Shown: positions 42,222 through 51,328, counted from the first letter of the stretch. The stretch: 64,000 bases of DNA from Oscillospiraceae bacterium (GCA_900768995.1 CAAGEZ010000026.1:1-64000); one strand, 5' to 3'. Notes: generated by a model from the letters alone, not told the origin. Numbers and translations are program-made.

Positions 42222-43379
42222 TCAGCTGTTCATTTTAGCCTTGTATTCTTCCTTCAGCTTTTCAAGACGCTTGCTGTCCTCAGCACGCTTTGTACGTGCC
42301 TCCTCCTGAAGCTTTCTTGTCTCGTCGATGCCGTTAACGATTGTCTGCCAGGTCTTTTCAAGGGTCTCTACCTTGATAGAGCTGCCGTTTGCAAGCATTG
42401 TGGTTATCTTGGTCTGGTCAACGGTGTTCTGAGCATTTTTGAGAAGAAGCTCGTTTGTCTTGTCATCAAGAGCCTTCATCGCATCAGCCTGAATGCGCTG
42501 TCTCTTAAGCATAACAGCCTGAGCAAGAGCCTGCTTGAACACAGGCATTGTGATGATGAATGCGGAATTTATCTTTCTGATAAGGTTGATGTTTGAAAAT
42601 TCCATAGCTTTGAGCATAGGAACGGTCTGCATAGCAACGTTTTCCGCAATTTTAAGGTCCATAACACGCTGCTCCATAATTCCTCTTGTCTGCTCGAGGG
42701 TCTGGAGATCCATAGCGGCTGTGCCTGCATCGGGGTTGTTCTCAACCTTTGCACGGAAATCTGTGATGTATGCATCAAGCTCCTTGCAAGCCTGCTCGCC
42801 TGCCATTATGTACTTAAGGAGCTGCTTGTAGTAGTCGATGTTTGCGTTGTACATTGTTTCGAGCTTGACGTTGGACTGCTGTATCTCGCTTTCATACTGC
42901 TTGAGCTGAACATATATCTTGTCAACGTCCTCGCCCATTGTGTGGTACTTGGCAAGAATTTTGTCAAGCTGACGTCTGAGGTTTGCGAAAAGTCCCTTTT
43001 TCTCCTCGGTAAGCTCCTTGGCATCAAACTGATCCATAATGTTTTTCAGAGCATTGAGAAGCTCGCTTGAATCATCGAGCTGAGACATATTCATAGAGTT
43101 CAGCACCTGGTCGGAAGCCTTGGAAATTTCCTCTGCAACCTGATTTCCGAAGGTGATGATAGAGTTGGGGTCGTTTGCATTGATAGTGCTTACAAGCTTG
43201 TCGATCTCCTCGCTTGAAGCAAGCTCCTGCTTTATCTGATTGCTTGTATCCACCATTGAATAGGTCTGAGGCTCGGTTATTTTCAGATTAAGCTCTGTGG
43301 GAGCTGCGTCTGCAACGGTTGCTTCTGTGTTGATGACCTCTGATTTTCTTTCCTCGGAGGGAGTAAACTGTAATGCCAT
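42222..43379 (-). CDS. yceH: TelA-family protein (YceH)
   Basis: 385 residues, mostly helical with long coiled stretches, including DQVLNSMNMSQ, LDKILAKYHTMGEDVDKIY, MPVFKQALAQAVMLKRQR and a charged tail (EEARTKRAEDSKRLEKLKEE). This is the TelA/KlaA family, linked to tellurite and toxic-anion resistance and to cell-envelope stress. It starts 2 bp after the yceG stop, as in Bacillus yceGH. AGGAAAGGAAG precedes the start. The biochemical role is not settled in the literature I know. Confidence 0.88.
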   Translation of the reverse strand: MALQFTPSEERKSEVINTEATVADAAPTELNLKITEPQTYSMVDTSNQIKQELASSEEIDKLVSTINANDPNSIITFGNQVAEEISKASDQVLNSMNMSQLDDSSELLNALKNIMDQFDAKELTEEKKGLFANLRRQLDKILAKYHTMGEDVDKIYVQLKQYESEIQQSNVKLETMYNANIDYYKQLLKYIMAGEQACKELDAYITDFRAKVENNPDAGTAAMDLQTLEQTRGIMEQRVMDLKIAENVAMQTVPMLKAMEFSNINLIRKINSAFIITMPVFKQALAQAVMLKRQRIQADAMKALDDKTNELLLKNAQNTVDQTKITTMLANGSSIKVETLEKTWQTIVNGIDETRKLQEEARTKRAEDSKRLEKLKEEYKAKMNS

Positions 43380-43381
43380 AA

Positions 43382-44965
43382 TTATGTTCTTCCTTTCCTG
43401 AATAGTTTTTTGAAAAGTCCGTTTTTCTGCTTCTGATATTTCGCCTCGTCGGGGGTCTTGAAACGAGGTACCGAAACGTTGTATTTGAACTCATTAAGAG
43501 TATGAGTTTCAAAGGCATCATCTGAGACATATGCCTCTATGTCACGATATCCCGAGGGGGACAGTACAAGCACATCAAAGCCGAGATATGACAGCAGCAG
43601 GAGCTGTGCGCATTCAAGCTTTGAAAAAGGCTCTTCTATGGAATCCGCCACGATGAATTTGGGGATATCCTTGGTAAAATCGTATTTCTGGAGATTTCGG
43701 AGAACAGTTCTGTCAAGATTCAGAGCGGCGTGGATAATGTAGCATACCGCTTCTGTGGGGTCATCTGTTTCAAGCATTCTGTCGCTTGCCGCTGCCTGCA
43801 TTTTCTCGAAAATAAGCTCCTGCAAAGGCTCCGAGAGAAATTCGTATTTATTGAGAGGGGACTTCAGAAGTGCGGCTGTGTCTATGGAAGTACCCGAAAT
43901 GTAGCGTGAATATGCCGAGAGCATTGATGTTGGGGGACGCTTGTATGAGGGGGATTTGATGATATATGTCGTTAGAGGGGTTATCATTTCCTCTACCTGC
44001 CGCCAGTAGGCTTTAAGGTCGCCGTCGTCAACGCCGTTTATCTTTGCGAATATGGTCGGCACAATGACCCTGTCCCCACGTACCGCAAAGCCCGAACGGA
44101 ATTTTGCGGGCTGGTCCCAGAGAATGAAGATCTCATCGAGAGTGGTTTTCAGCACTGCCGAATCCATTTTCTCAAACTGTCTGTCACGGAAAATGGTGTC
44201 GCCGCCGTATAACGCTGTATCAAGCTCACGCTCTGCGCTGTAGGCAACTGTTGCTATTTTCGCCTTGACCATTTTCTGAGGGAACGGCATAACCGCTCTT
44301 GATGCGGGGAGCTGGAGCTTTTGCAGCTTATCCGCAAAGGGACAGCGTTCAAAAGCGGAAAGACAGCTTTTGTCGGGTGATACGCATATCACATCAAAGC
44401 CGCACCGCTGTGCAAAGCAGAGGAAGAAAATATCCTCAGGAGTGGGGTTGCCGTAATACATTATCATAGGTATCTCGCCGCTGTCCGAAACGCAGATGCC
44501 GTTGGCGATAAGGTTCAGCTTGTAAACGAGTGCTGCGCCTGCGTCAAACATTTCCGTCCTGCTCATTGACAGCATATCGCCCAAGGCTTTCTGAGCGATA
44601 AGCGTTCTTGCAGGGTCAGCCTTAATGCTTATCATCGAGCAAAGTCCCGATATGACGCTGCCTGTGGCGCTTCTGTCAATGCCCGAAAAGGCAAGGAGCG
44701 CATTTTCGTCGGGAGGGTCGAGAGGAGAGTCGATGAACGCAAATGGCTTTGTTGTTTTCTTTATGTCATCTTTAAGGCTGAAAAGGAAATTGCTGTAAGT
44801 GTCCGCATTTTCCTGGCAGCCGAAGATAAGGGCAAAATAAACGGGGATCATCTGATCCTTTGTGAAGTGTCCGCCACGTGAAAACAGCCTTGATGAATGA
44901 TTTTCAAGGAGGTCCTCCGTGAGATGCTCCATATCGGCGGATATCGCTTCCACCAGCGTATTCAT
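43382..44965 (-). CDS. yceG: YceG-family protein
   Basis: 527 residues from ATG 44963-44965 after GGTGAG. Recognised as the YceG partner of TelA: two related Rossmann-like halves (IMYYGNPTPEDIFFLCFAQRCGFDVICVSP, in pieces, and CAQLLLLSYLGFDVLVLSPSG) suggest an ancient duplication. It is found with TelA/TerD stress genes and has been proposed to belong to a ligand-synthesis module. Expression probably depends on the palindrome at 44994-45013. Note the unusual setting between leuA and leuC. Confidence 0.75.
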   Translation of the reverse strand: MNTLVEAISADMEHLTEDLLENHSSRLFSRGGHFTKDQMIPVYFALIFGCQENADTYSNFLFSLKDDIKKTTKPFAFIDSPLDPPDENALLAFSGIDRSATGSVISGLCSMISIKADPARTLIAQKALGDMLSMSRTEMFDAGAALVYKLNLIANGICVSDSGEIPMIMYYGNPTPEDIFFLCFAQRCGFDVICVSPDKSCLSAFERCPFADKLQKLQLPASRAVMPFPQKMVKAKIATVAYSAERELDTALYGGDTIFRDRQFEKMDSAVLKTTLDEIFILWDQPAKFRSGFAVRGDRVIVPTIFAKINGVDDGDLKAYWRQVEEMITPLTTYIIKSPSYKRPPTSMLSAYSRYISGTSIDTAALLKSPLNKYEFLSEPLQELIFEKMQAAASDRMLETDDPTEAVCYIIHAALNLDRTVLRNLQKYDFTKDIPKFIVADSIEEPFSKLECAQLLLLSYLGFDVLVLSPSGYRDIEAYVSDDAFETHTLNEFKYNVSVPRFKTPDEAKYQKQKNGLFKKLFRKGRT

Positions 44966-44993
44966 TTGAATGCTCACCGCCAGTCGTGATAAA

Positions 44994-45013
44994 TTTGTAC
45001 ACAAATGTACAAA
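44994..45013. promoter_or_regulatory. palindromic operator of yceG-telA
   Basis: TTTGTACAcaaaTGTACAAA is a perfect 8-bp-arm palindrome just downstream of the -10. No regulator gene is adjacent, so the repressor is encoded elsewhere. Confidence 0.65.
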
Positions 45014-45016
45014 TAA

Positions 45017-45046
45017 ATTATACAATATTAAGACTTATGCTGTCAA
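45017..45046 (-). promoter_or_regulatory. yceG-telA promoter
   Basis: Minus-strand TTGACA (45041-45046), 18-bp spacer, TATAAT (45017-45022). Confidence 0.75.
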
Positions 45047-45089
45047 GTAATTTATGGGATTTTAATTAAAATCTCATCTTACACCAAAT

Positions 45090-45125
45090 ACGGCAGGACT
45101 GCCGCAAAGCCGAAAGTCCTGCCGT
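45090..45125. terminator. hairpin after leuA
   Basis: ACGGCAGGACT pairs with AGTCCTGCCGT, 11 bp. The T-run on minus is weak (ATTTGGTGT), so termination of leuA may be incomplete and some transcripts may enter yceG-telA-leuCDB. Confidence 0.6.
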
Positions 45126-45138
45126 CCGTTTTATACTG

Positions 45139-46797
45139 TTACTTTAAAAGCTCGCTGTTGTTGATAGCGGAAACCAGTGCGGAAACGGAAGCGTCGATGA
45201 TATCGGACTTGATTCCTGCGCCCCAGAAAATGCCCTTGTCTGTCTCAATGCCGACATATGCGGCAGCCTGAGACTGTGTGGTGGTCTCGAGAGCGTGCTC
45301 CTGATAGGTGATGAGAGAATACTTGATTCCGAGGCTGTCCTTGACTGCGTTTGAAACTGCGTCAAGACGGCCGTTGCCCACAGCTTCCATTGTGATGAGC
45401 TTGCCGCCCCTGTTAACGGTAACATTTGCGGTGATGCCGTTTTTCTGAACGAAATGAGCCTCATCTATCTTGAAGTCAGTCTCGATATTTACGTATTTAT
45501 CCATAAATATCTGCTTTATCTCAGAGGGCATAAGCTCCTTGTGGCTGTGGTCGGAAACGCTCTTTACAGCATAGCCGAAATTCTCTCTCATCTTGGGGGG
45601 CATATCTATGCCGAACATCTGCTCCATAATGTAGCCGATGCCGCCCTTGCCCGACTGGGAATTGATACGGATAACATCTGCCTCGTACTCTCTGCCCACG
45701 TCCTTGGGGTCGATGGGGAGGTAGGGAACGTTCCAGTGGTCAGGATCCTTTTCATCACGCCACTTCATACCCTTTGCGATAGCGTCCTGATGAGAGCCGG
45801 AGAATGCAGCGAATACGAGTCTGCCTGCATAGGGGCTTCTCTCGTTTACCTTCATACGGGTAACTCTCTCGTATATCTCAACCAGAGACTGCATATCCGA
45901 GAGGTCAAGCTCGGGGTCAACGCCCTGAGAATACATATTCATAGCCAGTGTCACGATGTCAACATTACCTGTTCTTTCGCCGTTTCCGAAGCAGGTACCC
46001 TCAACTCTGTCGCCGCCTGCCAGCAGACCCATTTCAGCGTCCGCAACGGCACAGCCACGGTCATTGTGGGGGTGGAGGGAGATGATGATGTTCTCTCTGT
46101 CGTGGAGATTGTCGCTCATATATTCTATCTGAGAAGCGTAAACGTGGGGCATTGACACCTCAACGGTAACAGGCAGGTTGATGATGACCTTGTTGTCGGG
46201 AGTGGGCTTCCATACGTCGATAACGGCGTTGCATATTTCAAGGGCAAACTCAGGCTCTGTGCCTGTGAAGCTCTCGGGGGAATACTCGAAAATGAAGTTG
46301 CCGGGAGTCTTTCTGCGGTACTCCTCGCAGAGCTTTGCGCCCTCAACGGCTATCTTGATTATCTCCTCCTTGGACTTTCTGAAAACCTGTTCTCTCTGCG
46401 CAACTGAGGTGGAGTTGTAGAGGTGTACAACGGCGTTCTTGCAGCCTGCAAGAGCCTCAAAGGTCTTAGCGATGATGTGCTCTCTTGCCTGAGTGAGGAC
46501 CTGAATGCGGACATCATCGGGAATCATATTTCTTTCGATAAGTGTGCGGCAGAACTCATATTCTGTCTCGGAAGCGGCGGGGAAGCCTATCTCAATTTCC
46601 TTGAAGCCTATCTGTACCAGCTTCTCGAAAAATTCCAGCTTTTCTTCAAGGCTCATAGGGATAATGAGTGCCTGATTGCCGTCTCTCAGGTCAACTGAGC
46701 ACCACATGGGAGCGTGGTCGATGTATTCCTTTTCTGTCCACTTCATTGACTTTACGGGGGGCATAAAGTAGCCTCTTGTGTATTTTGATGCGTTCAT
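45139..46797 (-). CDS. leuA: 2-isopropylmalate synthase, long form
   Basis: 552 residues, the long LeuA type. CSVDLRDGNQALI (about 33-45), LYNSTSVAQREQVF, ISLHPHNDRGCAVADAE (metal-binding His pair) and a C-terminal regulatory domain from about 420 that normally binds leucine. It condenses acetyl-CoA with 2-oxoisovalerate. It has its own promoter and a T-box leader, so it responds both to leucine (feedback) and to uncharged tRNA-Leu (transcription). Confidence 0.96.
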   Translation of the reverse strand: MNASKYTRGYFMPPVKSMKWTEKEYIDHAPMWCSVDLRDGNQALIIPMSLEEKLEFFEKLVQIGFKEIEIGFPAASETEYEFCRTLIERNMIPDDVRIQVLTQAREHIIAKTFEALAGCKNAVVHLYNSTSVAQREQVFRKSKEEIIKIAVEGAKLCEEYRRKTPGNFIFEYSPESFTGTEPEFALEICNAVIDVWKPTPDNKVIINLPVTVEVSMPHVYASQIEYMSDNLHDRENIIISLHPHNDRGCAVADAEMGLLAGGDRVEGTCFGNGERTGNVDIVTLAMNMYSQGVDPELDLSDMQSLVEIYERVTRMKVNERSPYAGRLVFAAFSGSHQDAIAKGMKWRDEKDPDHWNVPYLPIDPKDVGREYEADVIRINSQSGKGGIGYIMEQMFGIDMPPKMRENFGYAVKSVSDHSHKELMPSEIKQIFMDKYVNIETDFKIDEAHFVQKNGITANVTVNRGGKLITMEAVGNGRLDAVSNAVKDSLGIKYSLITYQEHALETTTQSQAAAYVGIETDKGIFWGAGIKSDIIDASVSALVSAINNSELLK

Positions 46798-46913
46798 AGT
46801 AAAATTCCTCCTGTTGAAAATTATGCAGTCATATGAGGACGATCTGCAAATGATTTGTTTGTGATTGTTTCGTTCATATGTAGGTCACTTAGCATTACAA
46901 CCGCCCCCTTAAA

Positions 46914-47175
46914 AATAAAAAAGCCCGTCTCACAAAGCTGCAATAAGCTTTAAGAGACGAGATAAAACCCGTGTTACCACTCTTGTTCGCATAAAGGTCA
47001 CCCAATATGCCTCAGCCGCATCGATCAATGCGCTTCCCTATAACGGGAGAAGCCCGTTCAAACCTACTTGCACAAAGCTTTCAGAAGAATGCTCGGGGAC
47101 GAGTTATAACCGCAGATCAATACTGCCTTACACCAAGCGGCAGCTCTCTGCAAATGACGATGCGGTCTTTCTTCC
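46914..47175 (-). promoter_or_regulatory. T-box leader, leucine specific
   Basis: On the minus strand the leader has a stem I with the distal GAGAGCTGC...GGTGTAA...GGCAGT region. The likely specifier is CTC at 47101-47103 in the loop before GTCCCCGAG. The T-box AGTGGTAACACGG (about 46971-46983) follows, then the terminator GTCTCTTAAAGC...GAGACGGGCTTTTTT (46917-46960). Uncharged tRNA-Leu (anticodon GAG) should stabilise the antiterminator. The gene-free stretch 46798-47379 holds this leader, its promoter and the hairpin at 47301-47366. Confidence 0.9.
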
Positions 47176-47206
47176 TGTCACAGCATTTAGAATTATTTAC
47201 AAATAT

Positions 47207-47235
47207 AGTATAGCACAGTGATATAGGTTTGTCAA
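47207..47235 (-). promoter_or_regulatory. leuA promoter
   Basis: Minus-strand TTGACA (47230-47235), 17-bp spacer, TATACT (47207-47212), just before the T-box. Confidence 0.82.
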
Positions 47236-47300
47236 GGACTTTTTTCAGAAAATTTTTGTAGGTGGTTTGGGTGTGATGAAATGAATTTGAGAGACTATAT

Positions 47301-47366
47301 ATAATGCAGGGACGGGGTCAGCATTATGCTTTAATAACAAAATGGCAGCACCGCTCCCTGCATTAT
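47301..47366. other. 66-nt long hairpin between leuA leader and ABC gene
   Basis: ATAATGCAGGGA (47301-47312) and TCCCTGCATTAT (47355-47366) are perfect arms. Inside, CGGT/ACCCG and GCCATT/AATGC allow further pairing. It lies 13 bp past the stop of the minus-strand ABC gene. The minus strand lacks a T-run after it, but the plus strand has TTTTT. It could be a terminator, an RNA-end stabiliser or a minute inverted-repeat element. Confidence 0.5.
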
Positions 47367-47379
47367 TATATTTTTGGGG

Positions 47380-49179
47380 TTACACGTAATACTGTGCCTG
47401 AGCCTTGAACATCTCCGCATAAATTCCGTCGGGCTTATGTACAAGCTCGCTGTGAGTGCCGTATTCCTTTACCGTGCCCTCGGAAAATACAGCAATGTTG
47501 TCGCAGAATTTGCAGGAGGACAGGCGGTGGGAGATATACACCGCAGTCTTGCCGTTAACAAGGCTGTCAAACTGTCTGTATATCTCATATTCCGCCACAG
47601 GGTCAAGAGCGGCGGTAGGCTCATCAAGGATAATAACGGGGGCGTCCTTGTAAAGGGCACGGGCAATTGCCATTTTCTGCTGCTCGCCGCCGGAAAGCTC
47701 AACTCCCTCCTTGTCAAACTGCTTGAACATCATCGTGTCTCTGCCCTTTGGGAGCGAATCTATCTTTTTGAGAATGCCCGTTTTTTCAAAGAGCCTGTCA
47801 ACATTTTTGTCGCCGTTTTCGTCCTCTTTTCCCAGCAGGATATTGTCCTTTGCGGAAAAGGCAAGCAGTCTGAAATCCTGAAAGACCACGGAGAAAAGCT
47901 TCATATACTCATCGTAATCATAGTCCTTGATGTTCACGCCGTCAAGAAGTATCTCGCCTCTGTCAGCATCGTATAGTCTGCAAAGAAGCTTTATAAATGT
48001 GGTCTTTCCCGCACCGTTGAGCCCCACCACCGAAAGCTTTTCGCCTGCTTTAAGGGTCAGTGAAACATCGTTTAAAACGTAATTATCCGTATGGGGATAT
48101 TTGAAGCTTACGTGGCGGAATTCGATAACGTGACCGCCCGAAATATTCCCAATTTTCCTGTCGCCCTTTTCCATTGCGGGGGGATAGTCCATAAACTTGA
48201 TTATCTCGTACATATAGCTGCTGCGCTTGGCAATGTCCTGCAAGCCGAGGATAACTGCCTGCAATGAGGAATGGAGCGTGCCCCCTGCACTGAGCATCTG
48301 TGAGAATGTACCTATGGTTATTTTTCCCGTAATGGCGAGAATTCCGAGGTAAAGATATGTGCCGAAGTCACGGAGAACATTTACAATTATATCGAGAATA
48401 TTCAGGGGGAATTTCAGTCGGTTGATGTTTTCCCAGTAATCGGAAAGTCTTTTTATCTGCTGAGAGGTCTTTGCAAGCATCATTCCCGCAGCGCTGTAAA
48501 GCCTCACGTCCTTGCCGCAGCGGAAGTCCTCCATTTCCCAGCAGATGTGCCCGAAAATACGGTCAATGCCCGAAAGCTCCGCAAAATTTTGGATATCTAT
48601 CTTGTTTTTCTTTGCGTTGATAATGGCGGTCAGCACAAGGAGCACGCCGATTATCAGAAGCAGCACGGGGGCGTTTATGATGAGCACAGCAATAACTCCT
48701 GCAATTTTTATTCCGTTTGAGATAAGGGAGAAAAATGCGTTTGCGATATTGTGAGTTCCGCCCGACCACATAATTCCGTCCCTTGCTTTTTTGATACGGT
48801 CAAGAGCAGTCTTGTCCTCAGTGAGGGAGAAATCTATCTCCATACATCTTGCGGATATCTCCATACTCGAAGCGTTCATAAACATATCCTCGCACTTTGA
48901 GAGATGGATTGAAAGCACGCTGTTTAACCCTGCAAGAAGTACGGAAAGCAGTGTCATTGTGCCGAAGCAGGCAATTATGAATGGTATATCCTTTTCCTGT
49001 GCGGTGAGAGCGTCAATTGCCACGGGCAGGAGCAGCAGTTCGGGGAACGGCATTGCCGCCCCCACGATAACATTCAGCACCGATAGTGGCAGATATGATT
49101 TTTTGTACTGTTTTATCTGTCTGAAACAATATTTCAAAGATTCCCTTGTGGGAGAGATCTTCTTTTCTTTCACTGTCAT
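47380..49179 (-). CDS. ABC exporter half-transporter 2
   Basis: 599 residues: exporter membrane domain then nucleotide-binding domain with Walker A GLNGAGKTT, signature ELSGGEQQK, Walker B VIILDEPTAALD and YISHRLSS. All catalytic residues are intact. The ATP-binding half closely resembles the upstream partner, so both sites of the dimer should be active. The start is uncertain: GTG 49182, ATG 49179 and GTG 49173 all follow GAGGAG, and ATG was chosen. The gene starts 8 bp after the partner's stop. Confidence 0.92.
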   Translation of the reverse strand: MTVKEKKISPTRESLKYCFRQIKQYKKSYLPLSVLNVIVGAAMPFPELLLLPVAIDALTAQEKDIPFIIACFGTMTLLSVLLAGLNSVLSIHLSKCEDMFMNASSMEISARCMEIDFSLTEDKTALDRIKKARDGIMWSGGTHNIANAFFSLISNGIKIAGVIAVLIINAPVLLLIIGVLLVLTAIINAKKNKIDIQNFAELSGIDRIFGHICWEMEDFRCGKDVRLYSAAGMMLAKTSQQIKRLSDYWENINRLKFPLNILDIIVNVLRDFGTYLYLGILAITGKITIGTFSQMLSAGGTLHSSLQAVILGLQDIAKRSSYMYEIIKFMDYPPAMEKGDRKIGNISGGHVIEFRHVSFKYPHTDNYVLNDVSLTLKAGEKLSVVGLNGAGKTTFIKLLCRLYDADRGEILLDGVNIKDYDYDEYMKLFSVVFQDFRLLAFSAKDNILLGKEDENGDKNVDRLFEKTGILKKIDSLPKGRDTMMFKQFDKEGVELSGGEQQKMAIARALYKDAPVIILDEPTAALDPVAEYEIYRQFDSLVNGKTAVYISHRLSSCKFCDNIAVFSEGTVKEYGTHSELVHKPDGIYAEMFKAQAQYYV

Positions 49180-49187
49180 CACTCCTC

Positions 49188-51074
49188 TCAGTCAGTCACC
49201 GCTTCTGCGGGAGCGGTATCGAAAATATCCCTGTCCTCAACGTAATACTGCGCCTGAACACGGAACATCTCCGCATAGTCCCCGTTTTTCGCCATAAGCT
49301 CCTCGTGAGTGCCCGTTTCGGTCATCTCGCCGTCCTTGAACATTGCAACTCTGTCGCAGAAACGTGTGGAGGACAGGCGGTGGGAAATGTACACGGCGGT
49401 GCGGTTTCCCACAAGTCCGTTGAAGCTCTTGTAAAGTCGGTATTCCGCAAGAGCGTCAAGTGCGGCAGTAGGCTCGTCAAGGACAATTACATCACTGCCC
49501 TTGTAAAGTGCCCTTGCAAGGGCAAGCTTCTGCTTTTCGCCTCCCGAAAGGTCAACACCGTCATCGTAAAGCACTTTCAGAAGTTCGGTGTCGATGCCCT
49601 TTTCAAGCTTATCCATTTTGTCACCGAGACCCGCTTCACGGACACATTTTTCCGCCTTGTTTTTATCGGTCTCATCAGGCGGACTCATAGAAACATTTTC
49701 CGCCATAGGGAACGCAAACACCGTCACGTCCTGAAATGCGGGGGAGAAGAGCCTGTAATACTCGGTTCTGTCAAAGCGGCGGATATCCGTGCCGTTCATA
49801 AGGATACGTCCCTCGGACACATCGTAAAGTCTCAGCAGGAGCTTTATAAACGTGCTTTTTCCTGCGCCGTTCAGCCCCACCACCGCAAGCTTCTCTCCTG
49901 CGGCAACAGTTATGTTCAGATTTTTAAGGGCATATTTTTCCTGACCCTTGTATTTAAATGAAACGTTTTCAAAGGTGAAAACATATTTATCAGCCTTGGG
50001 AACGGGGATAGTGTCCTTTCCGCTGTCACCGGGAAGATCCATAAAGCTGCGGTAATCATCTGTATGGGCACTTCTTTCCCTGAGGGCGGAAAGTGCTGAA
50101 AGCACCTCGTTTATGGCGTTGGAGAATGCTCCTGCGCTGGCAAGATAAAGAGTGAAATTACCGATGGAGAGGTCCTTTGCGATAACACTGTAAACAAGCC
50201 AGCCTGTGATGATAAGCTGCCTCACAAGTGATATGCCGTGGGAGAATATTGAGTTGTAGATCCAGTACTGTCGGGATTTTGTCCAATGTCTCAGTTCCTC
50301 ATCATACACATCTTTCTGCTTTTGGGCAAGAAATTTCCTCATTCCGAAAAGGCGGATATCCTTGGCATATGAAAAATCCGTGGTAACGTTCTCCATATAT
50401 TCAAGCTTTCTCCAGTGGGGCATCATAGCGTCCCACATCTCTTTTTTGTCTTTTTTTCTGATGTGCTCGAAATACAGGAACTGGATATAGGAAAGCACCG
50501 CTATGACAAGTATGATAAGTGGGTCAAAGCTTGTCATAATGATTATAGCGATGATAATGGAGATGATCTGTGTAAACAGCACCTGCATATAGGTCATCAT
50601 ACCCTGAACGCCCTGCCAGTCGCCTGCCGTGGCACGCTTTGCCTTTTGGAGCCTGTCAAGCATTTCGGGAGTTTCAAGAGCTTCATAATCCATATCAAGG
50701 GTCTTGGCGATACGTTCCTTGATTATCATAAGGCGGACATAGGTAAAGCCCAGCCCTGTTTTTACGGTGGATACAGTACTCAGCCACATAATGAACAGCT
50801 CCGCTGCAGTGGTAGCTGCCACAAGCCTTACAAGGGGCATAATGTCGCCGCCCCCTGCGCTTGCCTGTATCATATCGATAACAAGCTTTCCTATAAAGCT
50901 CCATATGTAGGACATCGAAGCCGCCGCCGCCGCTCCCGTGATGATGAAAAATATCAGCGACGGACGGTATTTTCTGAACCTTTTCAGGATATAGATGCAG
51001 TTGCTCACGACACCGTAATCCTTATGAAGCTCGTCTTTTTCCTCTTTCTTTTCCGTTTGTGTAAAAAGTTCCAA
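49188..51074 (-). CDS. ABC exporter half-transporter 1
   Basis: 628 residues: six membrane segments with a long N-terminal cytosolic lead, then a nucleotide-binding domain with GLNGAGKST, DLSGGEKQK, VIVLDEPTAALD and YISHRLSS, all intact. TTG start at 51072-51074 lies eight bases after AAGGAGG. The last 20 residues are Asp/Ala-rich. The leader encodes a 42-residue peptide followed by an intrinsic terminator, the arrangement known for ribosome-mediated attenuation of drug exporters such as Bacillus bmrCD. Substrates are likely antibiotics that slow ribosomes (inference). Confidence 0.93.
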   Translation of the reverse strand: MELFTQTEKKEEKDELHKDYGVVSNCIYILKRFRKYRPSLIFFIITGAAAAASMSYIWSFIGKLVIDMIQASAGGGDIMPLVRLVAATTAAELFIMWLSTVSTVKTGLGFTYVRLMIIKERIAKTLDMDYEALETPEMLDRLQKAKRATAGDWQGVQGMMTYMQVLFTQIISIIIAIIIMTSFDPLIILVIAVLSYIQFLYFEHIRKKDKKEMWDAMMPHWRKLEYMENVTTDFSYAKDIRLFGMRKFLAQKQKDVYDEELRHWTKSRQYWIYNSIFSHGISLVRQLIITGWLVYSVIAKDLSIGNFTLYLASAGAFSNAINEVLSALSALRERSAHTDDYRSFMDLPGDSGKDTIPVPKADKYVFTFENVSFKYKGQEKYALKNLNITVAAGEKLAVVGLNGAGKSTFIKLLLRLYDVSEGRILMNGTDIRRFDRTEYYRLFSPAFQDVTVFAFPMAENVSMSPPDETDKNKAEKCVREAGLGDKMDKLEKGIDTELLKVLYDDGVDLSGGEKQKLALARALYKGSDVIVLDEPTAALDALAEYRLYKSFNGLVGNRTAVYISHRLSSTRFCDRVAMFKDGEMTETGTHEELMAKNGDYAEMFRVQAQYYVEDRDIFDTAPAEAVTD

Positions 51075-51077
51075 ATG

Positions 51078-51152
51078 TCATTCCTCCTTGTTATGGCGCA
51101 AAAAAAGCGTCCCTGTCGTACCATACGGCACAACAGGGACGCACTTGAACAT
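51078..51152 (-). CDS. candidate second upstream ORF through the terminator
   Basis: ATG 51150-51152 opens a 24-residue frame (MFKCVPVVPYG...) that crosses the terminator and stops 3 bp before the TTG start of the transporter. Its own ribosome site is poor (GGCGG directly before the ATG). It matches in placement the upstream ORF of the MATE gene. Confidence 0.3.
   Translation of the reverse strand: MFKCVPVVPYGTTGTLFLRHNKEE
51100..51142 (-). terminator. leader attenuator of the ABC exporter pair
   Basis: Minus-strand GCGTCCCTGT (51142-51133) pairs with ACAGGGACGC (51116-51107), with an inner CGTA/TACG stem, followed by seven T. It stands between the leader peptide and the transporter ribosome site. 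Confidence 0.88.
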
Positions 51153-51164
51153 CCGCCTGTCTCG

Positions 51165-51293
51165 TTAATCTGTGAGAGCGGGCAGTGTTTGTACCCCTGA
51201 AATTATGCCGCAGTTATGCCTTGTGCCTTGAATTTCTGATAATATAATTCTGATAATATAAATGATAATGTAATATATATTATATACGAACAT
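51165..51293 (-). CDS. leader peptide of the ABC exporter operon
   Basis: 42 codons from ATG 51291-51293, eight bases after a perfect AAAGGAGG-type site, ending TAA at 51165-51167. The first half is MFVYNIYYIIIYIIRIIL, almost only Ile and Tyr with many ATA and TAT codons. The second half encodes the RNA segments GGCACAA (51227-51221) and CAGGG (51199-51195), which are complementary to the contiguous CCCTGTTGTGCC of the terminator's first arm and loop. Stalling early in the peptide would free these segments for antitermination. The peptide itself probably has no other function. Confidence 0.75.
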   Translation of the reverse strand: MFVYNIYYIIIYIIRIILSEIQGTRHNCGIISGVQTLPALTD

Positions 51294-51328
51294 TCTGCCC
51301 GCCTCCTTTCTTAAAATGATATGGTCAA

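Noticed and set aside
47007..47213. 68-codon plus frame in the leuA leader
   Set aside because: Covered by the T-box on the other strand; no independent support.
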